From Histidinibacterium aquaticum (GTDB lineage: Bacteria > Pseudomonadota > Alphaproteobacteria > Rhodobacterales > Rhodobacteraceae): a stretch of DNA of 64,000 bases. Within the stretch, counting starts at the first letter, position 1. Every line of letters starts with the position of its first letter. Position numbers and translations under genes: made by a program. The notes below the pieces were generated by a model. It saw nothing but the letters and a program-made list of their open reading frames with translations. It made no database searches and was not told the DNA's origin. The stretch is taken from NCBI RefSeq assembly GCF_008710275.1, contig NZ_VYQE01000002.1:483522-547521 (forward strand), read 5' to 3'. Of this stretch, positions 54,194 to 62,631 are shown in pieces.

Positions 54194-54517
54194 ATGCTGC
54201 GCCCCATGACCCGCGCGCCCCTCCTGCTGACGGTGCTGGCCCTCGCGCTCGCCCTGATGACGCTCGCCCCCGGCCCCCGGGCCTGGGAGCGCGGCGGACC
54301 CGAGGTGACCGCGGTCCAGCAGGACCACCGGCCCGGCCCCGCCGAGCGCTGCCCGCGCGCCGCGCTCGCCTCGCTCTGCGGCACGGTCCTGGCCGCCGCG
54401 CCCGCCGTGGCCGTGCCCCCCAAGTTCCTCGTGCCCGCCGGTCTCTTGCCTGCGCGCCAGAAGCTGCCCTCGGGATGGCAGCCGCCCGTCCCCATCGGTC
54501 CGCCGCGCCCCGTCTGA
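54194..54517 (+). CDS. Uncharacterised small exported protein
   Basis: A 107-residue protein with an N-terminal hydrophobic signal (LLLTVLALALALMTLAP) and a proline-rich mature part containing two cysteines (ERCPRAALASLCG). No family is recognised. A second ATG four codons downstream is an alternative start. It is 34 bases after livM and may be read from the same transcript. Low-complexity composition keeps confidence modest. Confidence 0.45.
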   Translation: MLRPMTRAPLLLTVLALALALMTLAPGPRAWERGGPEVTAVQQDHRPGPAERCPRAALASLCGTVLAAAPAVAVPPKFLVPAGLLPARQKLPSGWQPPVPIGPPRPV

Positions 54518-54572
54518 TTTCCGCCGCCGCCCCCCGGGCGGCGATCGCAAGGATTTCGGACAGAGAGACCCC

Positions 54573-55277
54573 ATGACACAGACCCGACGCGGCTTTCTCG
54601 CCGCAGCCGGCGCAACGGCGCTGACCGCCTGCGCGCCCCGCCCCGATCCCGTCCAGACCCCGCCAGAACCCCCGCCCGCGCCGGCCTGGCCGCCGCTGCC
54701 GGCGCGCTACGGCGCGATCACGGACGAGCCCTACCCCGTCCCGGCGGTGCCGGAGGGCGTGGTCCCGCCCCGCCTCTGGCGGCAGGAGGTGGCCAACCCC
54801 TTCCCGGACGCCGAGCCCGGCACGCTCGTCGTCGACCCCGACGCGGGCTACCTGCACCTCGCGCTCCGGGATGGCCGCGCCCTGCGCTACGGCGCGGGCA
54901 CCGGGTCGGCCGCCCATGCCTGGCACGGAGAGGCGCGGCTGCAGTTCCGCCGGGAGTGGCCCCGCTGGAAGGCGCCCGACAGCATGGTCGCCCGCCGCCC
55001 CGAGCTTGAGCCCTACTCCGTGGCCAACGGCGGCATGGACCCCGGCCCCGGCAACCCGCTCGGCGCGCGGGCCCTCTACCTCTTCCAGAACGGGGAGGAC
55101 ACGCTCTACCGCATTCACGGCGCCTGCGAGCCCGAATACCTCGGCCGCGCTGTCTCCTCGGGCTGCATCCGCCTGCTCGACCAGGACGCGATCGACCTGC
55201 ACGACAGGGTGCTCCACGGCGCCACCGTGCGCGTGCTGAAGTCGATCCGGCCAACCGGCCTGCGAGAGGTCTTCTGA
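54573..55277 (+). CDS. L,D-transpeptidase (YkuD domain), Tat lipoprotein
   Basis: The 234-residue protein has a twin-arginine signal with a lipobox (TRRGFLAAAGATALTACA, Cys at about residue 20) so is probably a Tat-exported lipoprotein. A proline-rich linker (PEPPPAPAWPP) follows. The YkuD catalytic motif is HGACEPEYLGRAVSSGCIRL, with the active-site Cys in SSGCIRL and His upstream. Such enzymes form 3-3 cross-links in peptidoglycan or attach lipoprotein to it. Confidence 0.92.
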   Translation: MTQTRRGFLAAAGATALTACAPRPDPVQTPPEPPPAPAWPPLPARYGAITDEPYPVPAVPEGVVPPRLWRQEVANPFPDAEPGTLVVDPDAGYLHLALRDGRALRYGAGTGSAAHAWHGEARLQFRREWPRWKAPDSMVARRPELEPYSVANGGMDPGPGNPLGARALYLFQNGEDTLYRIHGACEPEYLGRAVSSGCIRLLDQDAIDLHDRVLHGATVRVLKSIRPTGLREVF

Positions 55278-55345
55278 CCCTCTTCTGGGGGGAAATATCC
55301 CGGGGAGTCCGCGGCTTCGGCGCGGACGGGGCAGAGCCCCGGAAC
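55278..55345 (-). repeat. Palindromic intergenic element, copy C
   Basis: Reverse-strand copy of the element at 935 and 58923: GGGGCTCTGCCCC, an inverted repeat with CCGCGGAC, then TCCCCGGGATATTT and CCCAGAAGAGGG. It starts right after the L,D-transpeptidase stop. Confidence 0.6.
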
Positions 55346-55410
55346 CGCCCGGTCCCGCCAGAGGCGGGGCCGGGCTCAAGGCAGAGCGGCCGCGAGGCCG
55401 CCCCGCTGGA

Positions 55411-56289
55411 TCAGGCCTCGTCGATCTTCCGCAACCGCTTGAAGAGAGACGAGGTGTCCCAGCGGCCCCCGCCCATTTTCTGGACGTCCTTGTAGAACTG
55501 GTCGACCAGCGCGGTCACCGGCAGCGAGGCGCCCACCTCGTCGGCGGCATCGAGGCAAATGCCCAGATCCTTGCGCATCCAGTTCACCGCGAAACCGTGC
55601 TCGAAGTGATCGTCGAACATGGTCTCGTGACGGTTGACCATCTGCCAGGATCCCGCGGCTCCGCCGGAGATCACCTCGACCACCGCGCGGCCGTCGAGGC
55701 CGGCCTTCTCGGCGAAGTGCAGCCCCTCGGAGAGGCCCTGGACCAGCCCCGCGATGCAGATCTGGTTGACCATCTTGCACATCTGGCCGGCGCCGCTCTC
55801 GCCGATCCTGCGGCAGGTCTTGGCGTAGGCCGCGATGAGCGGCTCGGCGCGGGCGTAGTCCTCTTCCGAGCCACCGCACATCACCACGAGCTGACCATTC
55901 TCGGCGCCTGCCTGCCCGCCGGAGACCGGCGCGTCGACGAAGCCCAGGCCCGCCGCGTCGGCCTCGGCCACCATCCGGCGCGTGATCTCGGCCGAGACGG
56001 TGGTGTGATCGACGAAGAGCGCGCCCTTTTCCATCCCGGCGAAGGCGCCGTCCTCGCCGGTGCAGACCGCGCTCAGGTCGTCGTCGTTGCCGACGCAGGC
56101 GAAGACCACCTCGGCGCCCTCCGCGGCCTCTCGCGGGGTTGCCGCCGACCGGCCGCCGTGCGCGGCGACCCAGGCCTCGGCCTTCGAGCCCGTCCGGTTG
56201 TAGACCGTCACCTCGTGTCCCGCCGCGGCGAGGTGGCCCGCCATCGGCCCGCCCATCACGCCGAGTCCCAGAAACGTGACCCTGCTCAT
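55411..56289 (-). CDS. Beta-hydroxyacid dehydrogenase (3-hydroxyisobutyrate dehydrogenase-like)
   Basis: The 292-residue enzyme has the NAD(P)-binding GLGVMGGPMAGHL motif at residues 7-19, the substrate motif FVDAPVSGGQAGAENGQL near residue 117, and the catalytic Lys region GAGQMCKMVNQICIAG. It probably oxidises a beta-hydroxy acid such as 3-hydroxyisobutyrate (valine breakdown) or tartronate semialdehyde; motifs do not decide. No valine-pathway genes are adjacent. The ATG is at 56289. Confidence 0.87.
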   Translation of the reverse strand: MSRVTFLGLGVMGGPMAGHLAAAGHEVTVYNRTGSKAEAWVAAHGGRSAATPREAAEGAEVVFACVGNDDDLSAVCTGEDGAFAGMEKGALFVDHTTVSAEITRRMVAEADAAGLGFVDAPVSGGQAGAENGQLVVMCGGSEEDYARAEPLIAAYAKTCRRIGESGAGQMCKMVNQICIAGLVQGLSEGLHFAEKAGLDGRAVVEVISGGAAGSWQMVNRHETMFDDHFEHGFAVNWMRKDLGICLDAADEVGASLPVTALVDQFYKDVQKMGGGRWDTSSLFKRLRKIDEA

Positions 56290-56384
56290 TGCCTTGTCCC
56301 CCGGTTTGTCTGTTGTAGAACGGGGAGCCTAGAGGACCGGTGCCGCCGGTCAACACGACACCCGCACCTGGACACCCGACCCGC

Positions 56385-58862
56385 ATGGCCTTCCTCTTCC
56401 GCTGGCTCCTCCGCATCGCGACCGGGCTCATCGTGCTCGGCGTCGCGGCCCTTCTGCTGGGCTACTGGTTCTTCGCCCGCTCGCTGCCGGACTACGACGC
56501 GACCACGCGCGTCGCCGGCCTCTCGGCCCCGGTGGAGATCGTCCGCGACAACGCCAACGTCCCGCATATCTTCGGCGAGACCGACGCCGACGTCTATTAT
56601 GCCCTGGGCTACGCCCATGCGCAGGACCGGATGTGGCAGATGCTCATGCTGCGTCGGACCGTGCAGGGACGGCTCTCCGAGCTCTTCGGGCGGCGGACGC
56701 TCGACACCGACACGCTGCTGCGCCGGCTCGATCTCTACGGCGCGGCGCTGCGCTCGGTCGAGGACCAGGACGCGCGCACCCGCACCGCCCTCGAGGCCTA
56801 TTCCGACGGCGTCAACGCCTGGTTCGGCGAGGTCAACGCGGGCGCGCGCGGCCGCGGCGCGCCGGAGATGTGGATCTTCAACCATGCGATCTCGCCCTGG
56901 GCGCCGGCCGACAGCATCGCCATCGTCAAGCTCATGGCGCTCCAGCTGCAGAGCCACCTGGGACAGGAGGTGTTGCGGGCCCGCGCCTCGCTGATCCTCG
57001 AGGACCGGCAGGTGCGCGACCTGATGCCCGAGGCCCCGGGCCCCGGCACCGCCGCCCTGCCCCGCTACCAAGCGCTGGTCCCCGGCGTGCCCGGATTCAT
57101 GCCCGGCACCGAGACGCGCCACGCCTTCCTCTCGCCGGTCGCGCCGCCGCCGCTCGCGGGCGCCTCGAACGCCTGGGCCGCGGGGATCTCGCGCTCGGCC
57201 ACCGGATCGACGCTGCTGGCCAACGACCCGCACCTTGGCCTCACCGCGCCCTCGATCTTCTATCTCGCGCGGCTGGAGCTCTCCTCGGGTGGCGTGATCG
57301 GGGGCACAATCCCCGGCGTGCCCGTGGTGATGACCGGCCGGTCGGCGGACATCGGCTGGGGGCTGACCACGGCCTATCTCGACGACACCGACGTCTACGT
57401 CGAGGAGGTGAACCCCGACGACGCCACCCAGTACCGCACGCCCGATGGCTGGGCGCGCTTCCGCAGCCGCGAGAGCATCGTCACCGTCGCCGGCGAGGCG
57501 GCGGTGACGCTCGACCTGCAGTGGACCGAGAACGGCCCGGTCCTGCCGCCCGACCAGTACGACCTGGGCACGATCCGGCCGGCGGGGCACGTGACCTCGG
57601 TCGCCTGGACCGCGCTCGACGAGGACGACACGACCTTGAGCGCGGCCATCGGCCTGATGCGCGCGCGGACGATCGAGGAGGCCATCGAGGCCACCGAGGG
57701 CTATAAGGCCCCGGCGCAGATGCTCACCCTCGCCGACCGCAACCGCGTTGCGCTGCGGCTGATCGGCGCGATGCCCGAGCGCGACCCCGACCACCAGAGC
57801 CGCGGCCGGATGCCGACGCTCGGCTGGCGCGAGGAAAACCGTTGGCAGGGCACCTTCCCCGCCGCGGAGAACCCGGAGTGGATCGCGCCCGAGGGCGGGA
57901 TCGTCGGGCATACCAACAACAAGATCCTCGAGGCGCCCTTCCCGCGCCATGTGTCCTACTACTGGGGCGACACCCAGCGCATCCACCGCTGGCGCCGGCT
58001 GATGCAGGCGCGCGAGGTGCATACCCGCGACAGCTTCATGGAGGCGCAGCTCGATACCGTGAGCTTCACGGCGCGCGCGCTGCTGCCGCTGATCGGCGCC
58101 GACCTCTGGTTCACCGGGGATGCCGCGCCCGAGGGCACGCCCGAGCGGCAGCGGCAGGTGGCGCTGACCCTGCTCGCCGAGTGGAACGGCGAGATGAACG
58201 AGCACCTGCCGGAGCCGCTGCTCTACGCCACCTGGATCCGGTTCCTGCAGCAGCGGCTGATCCGCGACGAGCTGGGCCCGCTCGCCGCCGAGTTCACCCA
58301 CGTCAACCCGCTTTTCATCGAGCGGGTCTACCGCGATGCGGACGGGGCGGGCCGCTGGTGCGACGTGCTCCAGTCTGCACCCGAGGAGACCTGCACCGAG
58401 ATCTCGCGGCAGGCGCTGGACGACGCGCTCGTGTGGATCGGCGAGACCTACGGCTCGGACCTGCAGACCCTGCGCTGGGGCGACGCCCACGAGGCCACCC
58501 ACGACCATCCCGTGCTGGGCGAGGTCCCGCTGCTGCGCTGGTTCGTGAACATCCGGCAGTCGACGTCCGGCGGGGACAACACGCTGATGCGCGGGCGGAC
58601 GCGCGGCACCGGGCCGCATCCGTTCCGCAACGTCCACGCCGCGGCCTACCGCGGGATCTACGACTTCGCCGACCCCGACAGCTCGGTCTTCGTGACCTCG
58701 ACCGGGCAGTCGGGCCATCCGCTCTCGTCCTATTACGACGACCTGGGCGAGCTCTGGCGGCGGGGGGAGTACATCCCGATGTCGCTCGACCCCGCCCTGG
58801 CACGGGGCGGTGCCGTGGGGATCACCGTGCTGCGGCCCGCGGAGCAGGCCGAGGCGGAGTGA
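56385..58862 (+). CDS. Penicillin-acylase-family Ntn hydrolase
   Basis: An 825-residue protein with an N-terminal membrane segment (residues 5-27, LLRIATGLIVLGVAALLLGYW) that may act as signal anchor. The Ntn-hydrolase nucleophile is Ser261 in GASNAWAA, where self-cleavage would give alpha and beta chains. SATGSTLLANDPHLGL and the following sequence are family hallmarks. Substrates include penicillins, acyl-homoserine lactones and aculeacins; specificity cannot be deduced. The ATG at 56385 starts the membrane segment, and upstream GTGs are alternatives. Confidence 0.9.
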   Translation: MAFLFRWLLRIATGLIVLGVAALLLGYWFFARSLPDYDATTRVAGLSAPVEIVRDNANVPHIFGETDADVYYALGYAHAQDRMWQMLMLRRTVQGRLSELFGRRTLDTDTLLRRLDLYGAALRSVEDQDARTRTALEAYSDGVNAWFGEVNAGARGRGAPEMWIFNHAISPWAPADSIAIVKLMALQLQSHLGQEVLRARASLILEDRQVRDLMPEAPGPGTAALPRYQALVPGVPGFMPGTETRHAFLSPVAPPPLAGASNAWAAGISRSATGSTLLANDPHLGLTAPSIFYLARLELSSGGVIGGTIPGVPVVMTGRSADIGWGLTTAYLDDTDVYVEEVNPDDATQYRTPDGWARFRSRESIVTVAGEAAVTLDLQWTENGPVLPPDQYDLGTIRPAGHVTSVAWTALDEDDTTLSAAIGLMRARTIEEAIEATEGYKAPAQMLTLADRNRVALRLIGAMPERDPDHQSRGRMPTLGWREENRWQGTFPAAENPEWIAPEGGIVGHTNNKILEAPFPRHVSYYWGDTQRIHRWRRLMQAREVHTRDSFMEAQLDTVSFTARALLPLIGADLWFTGDAAPEGTPERQRQVALTLLAEWNGEMNEHLPEPLLYATWIRFLQQRLIRDELGPLAAEFTHVNPLFIERVYRDADGAGRWCDVLQSAPEETCTEISRQALDDALVWIGETYGSDLQTLRWGDAHEATHDHPVLGEVPLLRWFVNIRQSTSGGDNTLMRGRTRGTGPHPFRNVHAAAYRGIYDFADPDSSVFVTSTGQSGHPLSSYYDDLGELWRRGEYIPMSLDPALARGGAVGITVLRPAEQAEAE

Positions 58863-58922
58863 TCCGGCGGCGCGGCCTGGCGGCCGCCCACGATCCGCCC
58901 GGACCCGCCTTTGGCGGCTCCG

Positions 58923-59002
58923 GGCCCTGCGGGGGCGCTGCCCCCGTCCGCGGCGAGGCCGCGGACTCCCCCGAGGGTATTATTGGCTAGATGAAGGAGG
59001 GG
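58923..59002 (+). repeat. Palindromic intergenic element, copy B
   Basis: GGGGGCGCTGCCCCC, an inverted repeat GTCCGCGG / CCGCGGAC, then TCCCCCGAGGGTATTATTGG and AGATGAAGGAGGG. Same architecture as copies at 935 and 55278; it lies between two convergent genes. Confidence 0.6.
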
Positions 59003-59003
59003 G

Positions 59004-59405
59004 TCAGGTCAGCAGGCGGGCGATCCAGAGGCCGCCGAGGGCGGAACCTGTGGTGAGCACGGTGCCCCAGACCCAATCCACGGCGACCATGCTGGGATGC
59101 CAGCGCGAGAGCGTGGCGTAGTTCGAGAACTCGTAGGTCCCGTAGGCCGCGGCCCCGAAGAGCGCGGCGGGCAGGATCACCGAGGCGTAGCTGCTGCCGT
59201 CGCGCAGCGCGGGCCAGCTCACGAAGTAGAGCAGGACGCCGACGTAGAAGAGGTAGAACGCGGCCGCCGGGGCCAGGCGGAACCCCTCCGTCAGCCAGTC
59301 GCCGATATGGCGCTCGAAGAGCGGGCGCATCACCGTCGAGAGCATGATCGCGTCGACGACCAGGAAGATCGCCGCGGTGGCGATGAAGAGCACGATGAGG
59401 GACAT
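59004..59405 (-). CDS. DUF2177 family membrane protein
   Basis: A 133-residue protein with four hydrophobic segments (IVLFIATAAIFLVVDAI, AAAFYLFYVGVLLYFV, AALFGAAAYGTYEFSNYATL and VDWVWGTVLTTGSALGG). The YGTYEFSNYATL and VDWVWGTVLT cores identify DUF2177, of unknown function. It follows hflX by 44 bases on the same strand and an AAGGAG-like site precedes the ATG. Confidence 0.85.
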   Translation of the reverse strand: MSLIVLFIATAAIFLVVDAIMLSTVMRPLFERHIGDWLTEGFRLAPAAAFYLFYVGVLLYFVSWPALRDGSSYASVILPAALFGAAAYGTYEFSNYATLSRWHPSMVAVDWVWGTVLTTGSALGGLWIARLLT

Positions 59406-59449
59406 GAAGGCTCCTTTCCCGGGCAATACGCACGGGAGGCGCCCGAGGT

Positions 59450-60751
59450 TCACTCCAACCTGTCGAACCGGGCCTTTTGCCGCGCGGTCCAGGAGACCCG
59501 CAGCCGCGGGCCGGACTCGGTCTCGGATTCGTCGAGGACCACGCCGCGCTCGTGGAGCCAGGCGCGCTTGCGGCCCTCGGCCCAGCCGAGATCGAGGGTG
59601 ACCTCCTCGCGCGGCTCGGTGACCGCCCCCGCCACGGCCTCCAGCAGCGCGGGCAGGCCCTCGCCGGTCAGCGCCGAGAGGGTGAAGACATCGTCGCGCC
59701 GTCCGGCGGCGAGCCGCAGGTCCGCGGCCTCTTCCGGACCCAGCAGGTCGAGCTTGTTCCAGACCTCGAAGAGCGGCGTTTCCTCGTGGATGCCTAGGCC
59801 GGCGAGGATGCCCGCCACGTCCTCGGCCTGGGCCGCGGTCTGGGGATGGCTGATGTCGCGGACGTGAAGGATCAGGTCGGCGTCCAGCACCTCTTCCAGG
59901 GTGGCGCGGAAGGCGGCGACGAGCTGTGTCGGCAGGTCGGAGATGAAGCCGACCGTGTCCGAGAGGATCACCTCCTCGCCCGAAGGCAGCGCGACCTTGC
60001 GCATGGTCGGATCGAGGGTGGCGAAGAGCATGTCCTCGGCCATGACCTCGGCCCCTGTCAGCCGGTTGAAAAGCGTGGACTTGCCCGCGTTGGTGTAGCC
60101 CACGAGGGCCACGATCGGGAACGGCACCTTGGCGCGCGAGGCGCGGTGCAGGGTGCGCGTCTTGACCACCTTGTCGAGCTGGCGCCGCAGCCGGGTGAGC
60201 TGCTCGTCGATGGCACGGCGGTCGGCCTCGATCTGGGTCTCGCCGGGGCCGCCGACGAAGCCGAGACCGCCGCGCTGGCGCTCCAGGTGGGTCCAGGCGC
60301 GCACGAGCCGGGTGCGCTGGTAGCTGAGCGCGGCCATCTCGACCTGCAGCACGCCCTCGCGGGTGGCGGCGCGGTCGGAGAAGATTTCCAGGATGAGCCC
60401 GGTGCGGTCGAGCAGCTTCACGCCCCACTGCTTCTCGAGGTTGCGCTGCTGCACGGGGCTGACGGGCCCGTCGACGAGCACCAGCTCGATTTCCTTCTCG
60501 GAGAGACGGGCCTTCAGCTCGTCGGTCTTGCCGGTGCCGAAGAGCTGGCCGGGATGGACCTTGGGCAGCGGCACGACCTCTCCGCCCACGACCTCGAGCC
60601 CCGGGAGCGCCACGGCAAGGGCCTGGGCCTCTTCCAGCGCGGGACCCGGCGGGCGGCGGTCGGGGTCGGAACGGATCTCGGGGTGGAGCACCCAGGCACG
60701 TGTCGGGCGCTCGCGCAGGTCACCGTCTTCGGGGCGGTCGACCGGGGTCAA
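59450..60751 (-). CDS. hflX: Ribosome-associated GTPase HflX
   Basis: A 433-residue GTPase with an N-terminal HflX domain (residues 30-190, [19 protein letters not shown]-type region), coiled linker, and G domain: G1 GYTNAGKST at about residue 210, G3 DTVGF, G4 NKLD. It binds 50S ribosomes and rescues or splits stalled or hibernating ribosomes under stress. Its ATG overlaps the hfq stop by 4 bases, the classical hfq-hflX pair. Confidence 0.95.
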   Translation of the reverse strand: MTPVDRPEDGDLRERPTRAWVLHPEIRSDPDRRPPGPALEEAQALAVALPGLEVVGGEVVPLPKVHPGQLFGTGKTDELKARLSEKEIELVLVDGPVSPVQQRNLEKQWGVKLLDRTGLILEIFSDRAATREGVLQVEMAALSYQRTRLVRAWTHLERQRGGLGFVGGPGETQIEADRRAIDEQLTRLRRQLDKVVKTRTLHRASRAKVPFPIVALVGYTNAGKSTLFNRLTGAEVMAEDMLFATLDPTMRKVALPSGEEVILSDTVGFISDLPTQLVAAFRATLEEVLDADLILHVRDISHPQTAAQAEDVAGILAGLGIHEETPLFEVWNKLDLLGPEEAADLRLAAGRRDDVFTLSALTGEGLPALLEAVAGAVTEPREEVTLDLGWAEGRKRAWLHERGVVLDESETESGPRLRVSWTARQKARFDRLE

Positions 60752-60981
60752 TCGTCGCCGTCGTAGAGGTTCACCGGCTGCGACGGCATGATCGTGGAGA
60801 TGGCGCTCTTGTAGACCAGCTGGGACTGGCCGTCCCGGCGAAGCAGCACGCAGAAGCTGTCGAACCAGGTAATCACGCCCTGCAGCTTCACACCGTTGAT
60901 GAGGAAAATCGTCACCGGAACCTTGGTCTTGCGGACATGGTTCAGAAAGGCGTCCTGAAGGTTCTGCTTGTCAGCCGCCAT
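60748..60981 (-). CDS. hfq: RNA chaperone Hfq
   Basis: The 77-residue protein has the Sm fold signature: [25 protein letters not shown] (key residues [16 protein letters not shown]) and YKSAISTI near the C-terminus. It pairs small RNAs with mRNAs. The start ATG at 60981 sits just downstream of a weak ribosome site. It is coupled to hflX downstream and lies 123 bases after trkH; the gap shows no clear promoter. Confidence 0.97.
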   Translation of the reverse strand: MAADKQNLQDAFLNHVRKTKVPVTIFLINGVKLQGVITWFDSFCVLLRRDGQSQLVYKSAISTIMPSQPVNLYDGDD

Positions 60982-61104
60982 TGGCCTAGCCCTTTGTTCT
61001 TGCGTCGTTGTTCTAGCGGCGGGCCGCACGGGCCCCCTCCCTCGCGCAGCTACTATGAAGGGCGCCACGCGGAGATTCCACCCCCGATCCGCAGATCCGG
61101 GCGT

Positions 61105-62631
61105 TTAGCCCCGCCAGAAGTCGGGGTTGAGCAGCGCGATGATCGCCAGGAGCTCTACCCGGCCCACGACCATCGCCACGCCGAGGATCGCGTGTCCCGA
61201 CTGGCCCAGTGTGGCGTAGGAGATCGGCACCTCCGCCGCCACGACGGCGAGCGGGCCGCAGTTGGCCAGCGCCGCGACCGCCAGCACCAGGGCGTCCTCG
61301 AAGGGCACGCCGACCCAGGAGAGCGCCAGCATGATCGCGGCGAGCGACATGGCGAAGAGCATGAAGAAGATCCAGGCGACGAGCGCCCCGGCCCGGCGGA
61401 TGCGGCGTGCCTCCGCGCCAGCACCGCCGACCGATGAGGGATGGATCAGCCGCTCGATCTCGCGCAGCCCGTGCTTGTAGAGCGCGTAGACCCGCAGGAG
61501 CTTCACCCCGCCGGCGGTGGTGCCGATGCCGCCGCCGAAGATGGCGAGGCCCAGCAGGACGAGGCCCGGCGTCTCCAGACCCGACCAGGCGGTCGCGCTG
61601 TCCCAGTAGCGGCTCTCGAAGCCCAGCGTCGTCAGGAAGGAGGCCACGGTGAAGAGATCGCCCCAGAGCGCCCGGATCGCGGTCAGCGCATTGGTGCCCT
61701 CGGAGCTGAAGAGCCAGTGCCGGGCGAAAAGCGCGGCGGCGCCGAGGCCGATCACGCCCAGGCCCAGCTGGAACTCCGGATCGCCCATGAGCCCCTGCCG
61801 CTCGGTCTCTCCCGGCAGCGAGCGCGCGTAGCTCCGCCGGGTGAGCGCCAGCAGCAGGAAGGCGAGGATCACCACCTCGGCCAGGATCGTGCCGCCGCCG
61901 GCCTGGGTGCCGTAGCCCGGCGTGATGCCGGAGGTCGCCATCACCGACATCGCGTGGCAGATCGCGGTGAAGGGATCGACCCTTGCGGCGATCAGCAGGA
62001 TCCAGAGCGCCAGCGTCAGTCCTACGTAGATCGGCACCAGCTGCGAGAAGTACCGGTCGAGCCGCTCGTAGGGCCCCGCGGTGCGGGTCACCTGGCTGAA
62101 GCGGGTGGAGAGATCGCCCCGCCCCAGGCTCGCCCGGACCTCGAAGCCCCCCAGGGAGAGGGGCGCCAGGATCGCCATGGCGGCGACCCAGATCAGCAGC
62201 CCGCCGAACCAGCCGACGAGCGCCCGCCAGAGGTGGAGCGAGGGCGCGAGCGTCTCCGGGCGGTCCCAGAGGGTGGCGCCCGTGGTGGTGAAGGCCGAGA
62301 CCATCTCGAACCAGGCTGCCCCGAGCCCGCCCCCGGCGGCCGACTGGAAGGGCACGGCCAGCACCAGCGGCAGGACCGTGTAGGCGGCCAGCAGGGCCGC
62401 GAGCTGGGCGAAGGCGCTCTCGTCGGGCAAACGGCCCCTCAGGGCGAGCCCCAGGATCGCGGTGCCGAGCCCGAGGACCATCGCGCCGGAGAAGAAGGCG
62501 CGCGCCGTGACCCCGTCGTCCAGCGCCGTGGCGTGGAGCGCGGGCACCAGCATCGCCCCGGCGGCCAGCGCCAGCAGCACCACGAAAAGCGGCTGGCGCG
62601 GGGTGCGGCGGTCTCTGCGGGGACCCCGCAT
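61105..62631 (-). CDS. trkH: Potassium uptake protein TrkH
   Basis: A 508-residue membrane protein with about ten helices. The TrkH/KtrB pore segments include SAFTTTGATLWDRPETL, CHAMSVMATSGITPGYG, TVASFLTTLGFESRYW and AALANCGPLAVV. It transports potassium with TrkA. Its ATG shares the last base of the trkA stop (TGATG), so translation is coupled. Confidence 0.95.
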   Translation of the reverse strand: MRGPRRDRRTPRQPLFVVLLALAAGAMLVPALHATALDDGVTARAFFSGAMVLGLGTAILGLALRGRLPDESAFAQLAALLAAYTVLPLVLAVPFQSAAGGGLGAAWFEMVSAFTTTGATLWDRPETLAPSLHLWRALVGWFGGLLIWVAAMAILAPLSLGGFEVRASLGRGDLSTRFSQVTRTAGPYERLDRYFSQLVPIYVGLTLALWILLIAARVDPFTAICHAMSVMATSGITPGYGTQAGGGTILAEVVILAFLLLALTRRSYARSLPGETERQGLMGDPEFQLGLGVIGLGAAALFARHWLFSSEGTNALTAIRALWGDLFTVASFLTTLGFESRYWDSATAWSGLETPGLVLLGLAIFGGGIGTTAGGVKLLRVYALYKHGLREIERLIHPSSVGGAGAEARRIRRAGALVAWIFFMLFAMSLAAIMLALSWVGVPFEDALVLAVAALANCGPLAVVAAEVPISYATLGQSGHAILGVAMVVGRVELLAIIALLNPDFWRG

